A DNA stretch of 64,000 nt from Pseudomonas sp. FP198 (lineage in GTDB: Bacteria; Pseudomonadota; Gammaproteobacteria; Pseudomonadales; Pseudomonadaceae). The stretch is taken from positions 3,675,501-3,739,500 of the forward strand of contig NZ_CP117452.1 in assembly GCF_030687895.1 (NCBI RefSeq), written 5' to 3'. The stretch's first letter is position 1. The number at the start of each line of letters is the position of its first letter. The position numbers and the translations under genes were made by a program. Positions 48,895 through 56,703 of this stretch are shown one piece after another. The notes below the pieces were generated by a model. That model searched no databases and had not been told where the DNA came from. It worked only from the letters and a program-made list of their open reading frames with translations.

Positions 48895-49592
48895 TTCCCG
48901 GCCGTCTCTTCAAAGGTTTCCGTCAACGGCACAAAGATCCCCGGCTCTTTTTCGGCATAGCCGAATTTGCCGTAGAAACGATCCAGCTCGCGCTGCTTGG
49001 GTACTTTGCCGGTGAAAATGCTCACGTAATGCGGGATGCGCTGGAAACGCACGGTGATCAACTCGCTGGTGTTCATGGTGATGTAGCCGATCTGGGTCAG
49101 GTAGATCGTCCGGGCCCGTGCGTCGGCACCCTGGCTGTCATAACCAAAGCGCTTGAACATGCTCGCCAGGGCGCCCATTCGCTGCTCGTCGACGATGGCG
49201 ACTTCCTGCGCCACTTCAGCGGACTGGAGCGCCCAGCTGCGCACGGCGAATTCGAATTGCGAATCGAACAATTGAGGGTTGAGCCAGCATTCGAAGACAT
49301 TCAGGATCGCCTCGGAAATGCTCTCGGCGTAGCTCTCGCTTTGCCGGATCAAGCCACCGGTGTTGGTCTCGCGCCAGCGCGACAGCAAAGCCGCCAACAA
49401 CTGCTCACGATCCTCGAAGAACCAATAGAAGCTGGTGCGTGACAATCCCAAACGCTTGGCCAGCGGCATGACCCTGACCGCATCGATACCGGACTCCTTC
49501 AAGGCCTCGTAGGCCGCTTCCAGCCAGCCTTCGGGCGACCCTCGCCAGCCGGCGTCCTGGGCCTTGCCGCGCGCCTTCCCTACCTGGGGCAT
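48891..49592 (-). CDS. TetR family transcriptional regulator of the island
   Basis: A 233-residue TetR-type regulator. The helix-turn-helix is at about residues 38-60 (MPLAKRLGLSRTSFYWFFEDREQLLAAL) and an all-helical ligand domain follows. AAGGTGG precedes the ATG at 49592; the longer reading to 49673 crosses the operator region. It is the first gene of a two-gene operon with the ProC-like gene and is divergent from the ABC/Rieske operon. The shared gap carries repeated GTAC elements, so it probably represses both sides and also the etf/demethylase promoter, where the same 11-bp motif occurs. Confidence 0.87.
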   Translation of the reverse strand: MPQVGKARGKAQDAGWRGSPEGWLEAAYEALKESGIDAVRVMPLAKRLGLSRTSFYWFFEDREQLLAALLSRWRETNTGGLIRQSESYAESISEAILNVFECWLNPQLFDSQFEFAVRSWALQSAEVAQEVAIVDEQRMGALASMFKRFGYDSQGADARARTIYLTQIGYITMNTSELITVRFQRIPHYVSIFTGKVPKQRELDRFYGKFGYAEKEPGIFVPLTETFEETAGK

Positions 49593-49611
49593 CTTGCATC
49601 CACCTTGTTGA

Positions 49612-49664
49612 ACGTACGTAACGCGAATGTACTCGGATGCCCGCCGAATGTACACCTGAGTACA
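49612..49664. promoter_or_regulatory. Candidate TetR operator cluster
   Basis: The palindrome ACGTACGT is at 49612-49619. Two CGAATGTAC direct repeats at 49624-49632 and 49645-49653 start 21 bases apart, two helical turns. An inverted repeat TGTAC-N6-GTACA spans 49649-49664. The 11-mer AATGTACACCT (49647-49657) recurs at 44929. Confidence 0.55.
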
Positions 49665-49813
49665 GTTGCTCAACGCAGCGCGCTGGTGCGCTCGAAGCCA
49701 GCGCAGGATTGATGATCAAAACTCATGAGCCACTGACTTTAAATGGTTTGTCAGCACCGCACGCCCGGATGAGTATCTGCTCCAGGCAAACCAGAACAAA
49801 AACGAGCCGCCTT

Positions 49814-50662
49814 ATGTGGACTGCACAAGAAAAACTCCCGCTGGGTGAGCACATCGCCCGATACGTCGAATGGCTGACCCAACATGGCGCCGATGTCTTC
49901 GACGCCATTTCGCTGTCGCTTTCCGAGGTCATCTCGGTCTTTACCAGCGCCCTGCTCTGGTTCAACCCGCTGGCCCTGATCGGACTGCTGGCCCTCTTCG
50001 CTTATTACATTCAACGCAAGGTAAGCCTGACGCTTTTCGTCGCCCTGTCGTTCCTGTTGATCTTCAACCTGGGCTACTGGCAGGAAACCATGGAAACCCT
50101 GGCCCAGGTGACATTCGCCACGCTGGTGTGCGTCATCATCGGCGTGCCGCTGGGCATCGTCGCGGCGCATCGTCCCTGGTTCTACGCAACCCTGCGACCG
50201 GTGCTCGACCTGATGCAGACCGTCCCGACTTTCGTCTACCTGATCCCGACCTTGACGCTGTTCGGCCTCGGCGTGGTTCCGGGATTGATTTCCACGGTGG
50301 TCTTCGCCATTGCCGCGCCAATCCGCCTGACCTACCTGGGCGTGCGCGATGTGCCTCAAGAACTGATGGACGCCGGCAAAGCCTTCGGCTGCTCACGTCG
50401 CCAGCTGCTGGCACGCATCGAGCTGCCCCATGCGATGCCGAGCATCGCCGCCGGGATTACCCAGTGCATCATGCTGTCGCTGTCGATGGTGGTCATCGCC
50501 GCGCTGGTCGGCGCGGATGGCCTGGGCAAGCCTGTCGTCAACGCCTTGAATACCGCCGATATCGCCATGGGCTTCGAAGCAGGCCTGGCGATCGTGTTGT
50601 TGGCGATCATCCTCGACCGCATCTGCAAGCAGCGCGAAACCGTGAAAAGAGGTGACGCATGA
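49814..50662 (+). CDS. Betaine-type ABC transporter permease
   Basis: A 282-residue ProW/OpuAB-like permease with about six transmembrane helices. The coupling-loop EAA motif reads QELMDAGKAFGCSRRQLL, and the core includes TFVYLIPTLTLFGLGVVPG. It starts MWTAQEKLPL; the longer reading from 49637 covers the operator region. The gene overlaps the ATPase by 4 bases. It probably works with the distant binding protein at 41938-42837. First gene of a likely ABC-Rieske-reductase operon. Confidence 0.9.
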   Translation: MWTAQEKLPLGEHIARYVEWLTQHGADVFDAISLSLSEVISVFTSALLWFNPLALIGLLALFAYYIQRKVSLTLFVALSFLLIFNLGYWQETMETLAQVTFATLVCVIIGVPLGIVAAHRPWFYATLRPVLDLMQTVPTFVYLIPTLTLFGLGVVPGLISTVVFAIAAPIRLTYLGVRDVPQELMDAGKAFGCSRRQLLARIELPHAMPSIAAGITQCIMLSLSMVVIAALVGADGLGKPVVNALNTADIAMGFEAGLAIVLLAIILDRICKQRETVKRGDA

Positions 50663-51882
50663 GCATCATTCGTTTTGAAGACGTCGACGTCATCTTCGCC
50701 AACCGCCCGAAGCCGGCGCTGGAGCTGCTCGACCAGGGTTTTTCGCGCCCGGAGATTCTGCAGCAAACCGGCCTGATCGTCGGCGTGGAGAAGGCCAATC
50801 TAGACATCAACAAAGGTGAAATCTGCGTGCTGATGGGCCTGTCCGGCTCCGGCAAATCGAGCCTGTTGCGCTGCGTCAATGGCTTGAACACGGTGAGTCG
50901 CGGCAAGTTGTTCGTCGAGCACGAGGGCCGACAGATCGACATCGCCGCCTGCACGCCGGCCGAGCTGAAAATGATGCGCACCCGACGCATCGCCATGGTC
51001 TTCCAGAAATTCGCCCTGATGCCCTGGCTGACCGTGCGCGAGAACATCGGTTTCGGCCTCGAAATGCAAGGCCGTCCCGAGAAGGAGCGGCGCAAGCTGG
51101 TCGACGAAAAGCTCGAACTGGTGGGCTTGACCCAATGGCGCAACAAGAAGCCCGACGAGTTGTCCGGCGGCATGCAGCAGCGGGTCGGCCTGGCCCGCGC
51201 CCTGGCGATGGACGCCGATATCCTGCTGATGGACGAACCCTTCTCGGCCCTCGACCCGCTGATCCGCCAAGGCCTGCAGGACGAACTGCTCGATCTGCAG
51301 CGCAAGTTGCACAAGACCATCGTCTTCGTCAGTCATGACCTGGACGAAGCCCTCAAGCTGGGAACACGGATCGCCATCATGAAAGACGGCAAGATCATCC
51401 AGTACAGCAGACCCGAGGAGATCGTGCTGAAGCCGGCCGACGACTACGTGCGCAACTTCGTCGCCCACACCAACCCATTGAATGTGCTCTGCGCGGGAAG
51501 CCTGATGACCCCGTTGGACCAGTGCATATCCGCCCAGGGCGAATATTGCCTGGATACGGTGCAGAACCTCTGGGCTGCGCTGAACGCATCGAAAGAACTG
51601 GCCAGCGTGCGCCGCGGCGCTGCGGCCCAAGCGCTGCAACACTGGAACCGCAACGAGGCCAGCGCGCCCTTGCGCCGCCTGGTCACCTCGGTGCCGGCGG
51701 ATACCGGCATGCGCGAGGCGCTGCGTATCCGCTACGAAACAGGACATCCATTGATCGTGCTCGATAAAGACCAGACCGTCGTCGGTGTACTGGGCGATAC
51801 GGAACTGTACCGCGCACTGCTCGGGCATGACCTGTCGCGCCCGGTTTTGTCCGAGCCATTGTCAGAGCCTGCGGTGGCCTGA
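50659..51882 (+). CDS. Betaine-type ABC transporter ATP-binding protein with C-terminal CBS-like region
   Basis: A 407-residue ProV/OpuAA-like ATPase. Walker A GLSGSGKSS (about 60-68), signature LSGGMQQRVGLARAL, Walker B ILLMDEPFSALDP, and the switch His in FVSHDLDEAL are intact. The C-terminal 120 residues, ending HPLIVLDKDQTVVGVLGD, look like a CBS module, which in OpuA-type systems senses ionic strength. It overlaps the permease (ATGA) and is followed 75 bases later by the Rieske oxygenase. Confidence 0.9.
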   Translation: MSIIRFEDVDVIFANRPKPALELLDQGFSRPEILQQTGLIVGVEKANLDINKGEICVLMGLSGSGKSSLLRCVNGLNTVSRGKLFVEHEGRQIDIAACTPAELKMMRTRRIAMVFQKFALMPWLTVRENIGFGLEMQGRPEKERRKLVDEKLELVGLTQWRNKKPDELSGGMQQRVGLARALAMDADILLMDEPFSALDPLIRQGLQDELLDLQRKLHKTIVFVSHDLDEALKLGTRIAIMKDGKIIQYSRPEEIVLKPADDYVRNFVAHTNPLNVLCAGSLMTPLDQCISAQGEYCLDTVQNLWAALNASKELASVRRGAAAQALQHWNRNEASAPLRRLVTSVPADTGMREALRIRYETGHPLIVLDKDQTVVGVLGDTELYRALLGHDLSRPVLSEPLSEPAVA

Positions 51883-51957
51883 ACAGACGAAACCCGTTTT
51901 CCCTGCAGCACTGCTTGTCCGCCAACCACCGATCATTTGCCTTGAGTGAGATCGACG

Positions 51958-53211
51958 ATGAACCCAACCCTGAAAACCCATCGTGAACTGCTGGCCGACC
52001 GCACCCCGGGCCATGGCATGCCTGGCGGTCTGTTCGGCCGCGAGGATGTTTTTGCAACCGACGTCGATGTGTTTTTTACCAGACACTGGATTCTGGTGGG
52101 GGTCACCAGCGACGTTGCCGAACCCGGCGATGTCTCGACGATCGATATCGGCAAATCCTCGATCATCCTGGTCCGCGACGATGACGAGCATGTGCAGGCG
52201 TTCCGCAATGTCTGCCGTCACCGTGGGGCGCGCTTGAAACAGGCCGGCAAATCGACGGTGGGCATGCTGGTCTGCCCCTATCACCAATGGACGTACGACC
52301 TGGACGGCAGCCTGAAACATGCCGCGCACATGGGCAAGGATTTCGACCCGGGGTGCAAGAGCCTGATCCCGGTCCACACCCGCGTGGTGGGTGCCCACGT
52401 ATTCGTCTGCCTGAGTGACGAGCCGCCGGAAGACATCCTGTACCTCGACCAGGTCATGACCCCGCGTTTCGCTCAGTACGATCTCAGCCATTCGAAGATC
52501 GCCTACGAGTCGGAAATCATCGAGAACGGCAACTGGAAACTGGTGATCGAGAACAATCGCGAGTGTTATCACTGCGCCGCCACTCACCCCGAATTGACCG
52601 CGTCGTTCCTGCCGGAGGACTTCGGCTTCTGCACCGACGGACTGGGCGAGGACTCGCTCCTGGCACTCAAGGAATATCACCAGCGCAACGCCGATACCAG
52701 GCAAGACTGGGAAAACCAAGGCTACCTCTGTGAGGCCGTCGAGCACCTGGGCGAGGACGCGGTGACTCAGTTCCGCACCCAGCGCCTGGCCATCGCCGGC
52801 AACGGCGAATCCCAGACCCTCGATACCCGCGTCGCCTGCACGCGCTTGTTTGGCGACCTCACCCGGCGCGACCTGGGCGACATACACTTGTGGACCCACA
52901 ACTCATGGACCCACATCATGAGCGACCACGCGGTGGTCTCCTACATCATCCCGCTGGCGCCCGATAAAACCCTGGTGCGGACCAAATGGCTGGTGCACGC
53001 CGATGCCATCGAGGGCGTGGACTACCAGGTGGACAGACTGATCGAGGTCTGGGCTGCAACCAATCTTCAAGACGCCAACCTGGTCGGCATCACCCACAGC
53101 GGCACCCAGGACCCGGCCTATTCGCCCGGACCGTTCTCGGCGTTTACCGAAACCTATGTCGACCAGTTTTCTCGCTGGTACGCGGCGCGTCTGGCCGCCC
53201 ATGGCGTGTGA
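51958..53211 (+). CDS. Rieske non-heme iron oxygenase (quaternary amine / proline betaine demethylase type)
   Basis: A 417-residue ring-hydroxylating-type oxygenase of the GbcA/Stc2 class that oxidatively removes an N-methyl group as formaldehyde. Rieske ligands are Cys86, His88, Cys106 and His109 (CRHRG and CPYHQW); mononuclear iron ligands are His205 and His210 (NRECYHCAATHPE) with Asp372 (TNLQDANLV). Similarity to my memory of GbcA is clear but not close, and the surrounding ProC-like and PutA-type genes favour a proline-derived betaine. The ATG at 51958 follows GTGAGATCGACG. Confidence 0.87.
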   Translation: MNPTLKTHRELLADRTPGHGMPGGLFGREDVFATDVDVFFTRHWILVGVTSDVAEPGDVSTIDIGKSSIILVRDDDEHVQAFRNVCRHRGARLKQAGKSTVGMLVCPYHQWTYDLDGSLKHAAHMGKDFDPGCKSLIPVHTRVVGAHVFVCLSDEPPEDILYLDQVMTPRFAQYDLSHSKIAYESEIIENGNWKLVIENNRECYHCAATHPELTASFLPEDFGFCTDGLGEDSLLALKEYHQRNADTRQDWENQGYLCEAVEHLGEDAVTQFRTQRLAIAGNGESQTLDTRVACTRLFGDLTRRDLGDIHLWTHNSWTHIMSDHAVVSYIIPLAPDKTLVRTKWLVHADAIEGVDYQVDRLIEVWAATNLQDANLVGITHSGTQDPAYSPGPFSAFTETYVDQFSRWYAARLAAHGV

Positions 53212-53220
53212 GGGATGGAC

Positions 53221-54339
53221 ATGACGACCTACGAAAAGCTGACGCGCCTCCAACGTTTTACCGACCCGACGACCTGGGCCGCCTATGGCTCGCAATGGCA
53301 CAGCGGCGAGCAGAAAACCTTGTCATGTTGCGCCGTGCGCCAGGAAACCCATGACGTGAAGACGTTCGTCTTCCAGTGCGCGGACTTCACTGCGTTGAGC
53401 TTCGAACCGGGGCAATTCATCACGCTGTCGCCGGTCATCGGTGGGCAAACCATCGCGCGCTGCTACACGCTGTCGTCCTCCCCCACGCGCCCGTTCACCT
53501 TTTCGATTACGGTCAAGCGCGTGCCGGGTGGCGTGGTCTCGAACTGGCTGCATGACCATCTCGAACCGGGAGACAACCTCAGGGCATCCGGCCCGGCGGG
53601 CAGTTTCACACCGGTGGGCCATCCGGCGACAAAACTGCTGTACCTGTCGGCCGGTTCCGGCGTGACGCCCTTGATGTCGATGACCCGCGCCGCCTGCGAC
53701 ATGGCGGCCAATCTCGACATCGTGTTCCTGCACAGCGCCCGCACGCCGGCGGACATCATTTTCCATGACGAACTGACGCGAATGCAGGCCGATATGCCCG
53801 GCCTGCGGGTCATCGGTATTTGCGAAGGGCTTGGCGCTGCCAGCCAGTGGCAGCAGCCGATCGGTCGGCTCGATCTGCCTCTGTTGAGCCAGCAAGTGCC
53901 GGACTACCACGAGCGGGAAATCTTCACCTGTGGGCCCCAAGGCTACATGGAAGCGGTCAAGGCGCTGCTCAGGGAAGCGGCGTTCGATTTTCGCCACTAT
54001 CATCAGGAAAGCTTCGATATCGCGGTGCTGAATGAGGAACCGCTGATCGAGCAGGCCCCTTCACCCGACCCGCAACAGATGTTCACCGTCACCCTGTCGC
54101 GTTCGGGCAAGACCTTCAGCATGTCCGGCAACCAGACCGTGCTGAGCGCGGCGAAAAAAGCCGGGGCGATCGTGCCCTCCTCGTGCAGCCAGGGCATCTG
54201 TGGCACCTGCAAGACCGCCCTGCTGGAAGGCACGGTGGACATGAACCACAACGGCGGCATCCGCCAACGGGAGATCGACAAAGGCCTGCGCTTGCTCTGC
54301 TGCAGCAAGCCGACCTCCAATCTGGTCATCGATCTCTAG
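53221..54339 (+). CDS. Ferredoxin-NAD(P)H reductase component of the Rieske demethylase
   Basis: A 372-residue hybrid reductase of GbcB type. In order: FAD domain with RCYTLSS at 80-86, NAD(P) domain with GSGVTP at 145-150 and CGPQGYM at 237-243, and a C-terminal plant-type 2Fe-2S ferredoxin (Cys322, Cys327, Cys330 and Cys360 or 361). It supplies electrons to the preceding oxygenase, 9 bases upstream. GAGGG at 53210-53214 is 6 bases from the ATG at 53221 and abuts the ATG at 53215, so the second is preferred. Confidence 0.9.
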   Translation: MTTYEKLTRLQRFTDPTTWAAYGSQWHSGEQKTLSCCAVRQETHDVKTFVFQCADFTALSFEPGQFITLSPVIGGQTIARCYTLSSSPTRPFTFSITVKRVPGGVVSNWLHDHLEPGDNLRASGPAGSFTPVGHPATKLLYLSAGSGVTPLMSMTRAACDMAANLDIVFLHSARTPADIIFHDELTRMQADMPGLRVIGICEGLGAASQWQQPIGRLDLPLLSQQVPDYHEREIFTCGPQGYMEAVKALLREAAFDFRHYHQESFDIAVLNEEPLIEQAPSPDPQQMFTVTLSRSGKTFSMSGNQTVLSAAKKAGAIVPSSCSQGICGTCKTALLEGTVDMNHNGGIRQREIDKGLRLLCCSKPTSNLVIDL

Positions 54340-54427
54340 CCGTCACGCCTGATCTGCTAGTCACTGCGCGCAGGCTTCTGCACAATCACCCTGCGCCTGA
54401 CCCCAAACAAGACAGTGACCCAGGCCG

Positions 54428-55342
54428 ATGAAACTGCAACCGTTGCCGCCGCTCAACAGCCTGGTGGCGTTCGAGGCCGCTGCTCGCCACCGGAGTTTCA
54501 CCGTGGCGGCTCGTGAACTGAACGTCACCCAGGGCGCCATCAGCCGCCAGATACGCCTGCTCGAAGATTATCTGGGCACGGCGCTGTTCATCCGCACGAC
54601 CCGTGAAATCAACCTCACTGCGACAGGCAGCCAGTACCACGAAAGCATTCGCGATACGTTGCAGCAGATCGCCCGCGCCACGGCTGGCGTTCGGCATTGG
54701 CAAGGCGCGCAGCAAGTCACCGTGGTCACCAGTACGGCGATGGCATCCCTGTGGCTGCTCCCGCTTGTTTCGGAGTTTCAGCGCCAGCACGAAGAGATCG
54801 ACCTGCGCATCATCGCCACCGACCAGGTCGAGGACTTTTCCCGGCTCGATTGCGATCTGGCGCTGTATTACTGCAGCACACCGCCCAACAACATGAAGGT
54901 CACCGCGCTGTTCAGCGAAGAGATTTTCCCGGTATGCAGCCCCGCGTACCTGGCGCAGCATCCCGAGGCCGGCAGGCTCGAACAGCTCGGCGCCTGCACC
55001 TGGTTATGGCTGGAGGACCAGCATCGGGACTGGATCGGCTGGAAAGAATGGTTCCGACGCCTAGGCCACCAGGCGCCAGAGCCTCGTCGGCGGATCAACA
55101 TCAACAGCTACTCGATGCTGATCCAGTCGGCGCTGGCCGGGCAAGGTGTGGCCCTGGCCTGGTCGAGGTTACTCGGCGACCACTTGCAGACCGGCCACCT
55201 TGTTCGCCCGACCTCCAGCCTCTTGCGCACCGATGCGCAGTTTTGCCTGCTGGAACCCTTGGGGCGGGTGCCGAACCGGCAAAGTGTCAATCGCTTCCGC
55301 GAATGGCTGATGACTTATCTTGCGCAGACGGAGGGTGCCTGA
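54428..55342 (+). CDS. LysR family transcriptional regulator (GcvA-like) downstream of the demethylase
   Basis: A 304-residue LysR protein: MKLQPLPPLNSLVAFEAAARH with helix-turn-helix FTVAARELNVTQGAISRQIRLLE, typical of the GcvA subgroup, then a substrate-binding-like effector domain. It lies 88 bases after the reductase in the same direction and may be co-transcribed. It is a second candidate regulator of the island besides the TetR protein. The effector is unknown; an island substrate or product is plausible. Confidence 0.87.
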   Translation: MKLQPLPPLNSLVAFEAAARHRSFTVAARELNVTQGAISRQIRLLEDYLGTALFIRTTREINLTATGSQYHESIRDTLQQIARATAGVRHWQGAQQVTVVTSTAMASLWLLPLVSEFQRQHEEIDLRIIATDQVEDFSRLDCDLALYYCSTPPNNMKVTALFSEEIFPVCSPAYLAQHPEAGRLEQLGACTWLWLEDQHRDWIGWKEWFRRLGHQAPEPRRRININSYSMLIQSALAGQGVALAWSRLLGDHLQTGHLVRPTSSLLRTDAQFCLLEPLGRVPNRQSVNRFREWLMTYLAQTEGA

Positions 55343-55459
55343 GCAGTGGCGCGTCGAACCCAGGGCCGTTTATCAAACAGCTTAAAAAACCGCCACCGCG
55401 GCCGATAACCCTCACAAGAGCCCAGTGACTGGGTGGCTGGATTGCGGCGGGAACCGGTG

Positions 55460-55723
55460 ATGACAGACATATATCTGCTGATAGCGAGCGGCACGGACCA
55501 GAGCGATGCGTACGTCCTCGGTTGGTTCGATGACAGGAACAAAGCCAGGGAAGTGGCCGAGCAGAAAGAATGGGAGGCTTATCGCGCCAGCCTGAAGGCG
55601 GAAAACCGTTGGTCAAGCCATAAACCGCTGGCGCCGGACAAGACCGAGTATCGGCGGTACTGGATCAAGACCGTTTCGAAGTTCGAATACGTTTCCGTCC
55701 CGAGGTCCCTGGCGGTTCACTGA
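55460..55723 (+). CDS. Small hypothetical protein
   Basis: An 87-residue soluble protein (MTDIYLLIASGTDQSDAYVL start) rich in Lys, Glu, Trp and Tyr, with a central charged helix and no signal or membrane segment. I do not recognise the family. The phrase YVLGWFDDRNKAREVAEQKE looks like a small alpha/beta fold. The ribosome site is weak (GCGGGAA). It stands alone between the LysR gene and the 28-residue membrane peptide. Codon use looks like that of neighbours, which favours a real gene. Confidence 0.6.
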   Translation: MTDIYLLIASGTDQSDAYVLGWFDDRNKAREVAEQKEWEAYRASLKAENRWSSHKPLAPDKTEYRRYWIKTVSKFEYVSVPRSLAVH

Positions 55724-55813
55724 AAGCCTGCGGCCGATCATTCGAAAATTTAACGAACCGCGCGCGCTCGCCAGGGGTCTAGAACACTAAGCCCATCTGA
55801 AGAGAGCGTCCTC

Positions 55814-55900
55814 ATGTTGAAATTTCTTGGTGGTACCGTCGGGATCATTTTCCTGATCGGCCTGATCGTGGTCATTGCCCTGTTCAAGTTCATTTTCTGA
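55814..55900 (+). CDS. 28-residue single-helix membrane peptide
   Basis: A very short reading frame, MLKFLGGTVGIIFLIGLIVV continuing to a KFIF end: a basic N-terminal turn, one 20-residue transmembrane helix and a short basic C-terminal end. GAGAG lies upstream of the ATG, and a perfect terminator begins 8 bases after the stop, which strongly suggests a genuine small gene. Function unknown; such peptides often modulate membrane complexes or act as type I toxins, but no antisense partner is evident. Confidence 0.62.
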   Translation: MLKFLGGTVGIIFLIGLIVVIALFKFIF

Positions 55901-55907
55901 TCCGGAC

Positions 55908-55941
55908 AGCGGTAGCACGTGCTGCGCTACCGCTGATTTTT
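55908..55941 (+). terminator. Rho-independent terminator after the small membrane peptide
   Basis: A 9-bp stem (AGCGGTAGC / GCTACCGCT) with a 9-base loop is followed by GATTTTTC. It reaches the stop of the convergent TetR gene. Confidence 0.88.
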
Positions 55942-56507
55942 CATGGCTCCGATGCTGGCAGGGACGCCAGGATCTGTGCACGGCAGACCTCAAGTATCTC
56001 GCCAGCCAGCGGAGCATCGTCCGGGCACGCGCGCGAGAGCATGATCGCGCCGATAGCCTGGGCGAGCAGGCCAAGCATCTTCGCCCGGCCCCTCTCCTCT
56101 TGTGTCTCAAGCTTTTTTTCAAGCGAAGCCAGGGTGCTTTCGACGCCGCTGGCGAAAGTCGCTTTCAACTCGTCCGACTGACGCGCCGCATCGCCGCACA
56201 AAGCTGCCATCGTGCAACCGTGACCCCGCGCATCGCGGTGTTCCCTGGATAGATACATCGCAAAAAATCCGCCTACATCCAACTCGCCGGTACTGGCCAG
56301 CGACTGCGAAAGGCTGTTCGCGGAAGCCTCAGCCATCAGGTCGGCCTTCGACCCGAAGTGTTTGTAGAAGCCGCCATGGGTAAAACCCGCAGCGGCCATC
56401 AGGTCCGCCACGCCTATTCCGTCAAAACCGCGCTCGCGAAACAACACCGACGCCGTCTCGACGATGTGCTCGCGGTTTGCCTGTGCCTGGGCCTTGGTCA
56501 CTCTCAT
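55941..56507 (-). CDS. TetR family transcriptional regulator, divergent from an SDR gene
   Basis: A 188-residue TetR protein. The N-terminal domain reads RVTKAQAQANREHIVETASVLF then the recognition helix GIGVADLMAAAGFTHGGFYKHF. The ligand domain contains the conserved GHGCTMAAL segment of the AcuR/NemR-like group. GAGG lies 9 bases before the ATG at 56507. The arrangement with the divergent SDR gene (196-base gap) suggests it represses that gene and responds to a reactive carbonyl or xenobiotic (inference). Confidence 0.87.
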   Translation of the reverse strand: MRVTKAQAQANREHIVETASVLFRERGFDGIGVADLMAAAGFTHGGFYKHFGSKADLMAEASANSLSQSLASTGELDVGGFFAMYLSREHRDARGHGCTMAALCGDAARQSDELKATFASGVESTLASLEKKLETQEERGRAKMLGLLAQAIGAIMLSRACPDDAPLAGEILEVCRAQILASLPASEP

Positions 56508-56576
56508 TTGCGTATGCCTCGTGGCCGCTCGAATCAAGCCCTCATCATACATAGATGCCGAGCATAATCAAATTCG

Positions 56577-56605
56577 TTGACAGTTTAGATTTCGATCATC
56601 ATCCT
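56577..56605 (+). promoter_or_regulatory. Weak candidate promoter of the SDR gene
   Basis: A perfect TTGACA -35 box at 56577-56582 with a poor -10 (CATCCT) 17 bases on. It is the best promoter-like element in the TetR/SDR gap, and repression by TetR there is plausible. Confidence 0.3.
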
Positions 56606-56703
56606 AGAAACAAGCGGTACGAAACTGACTACCCGACGGTTGCCGAGCCCAGCCCCGTAGTTGAAGTGACCGCACATTCCAACCCTCTCAAGAGACCGAC
56701 ACC

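Noticed and set aside
51958..54339. Calling the Rieske pair gbcA/gbcB (glycine betaine demethylase)
   Set aside because: Domain layout fits, but sequence resemblance to the GbcA I remember is only moderate and the gene neighbours favour a proline-linked betaine; no symbol was given.
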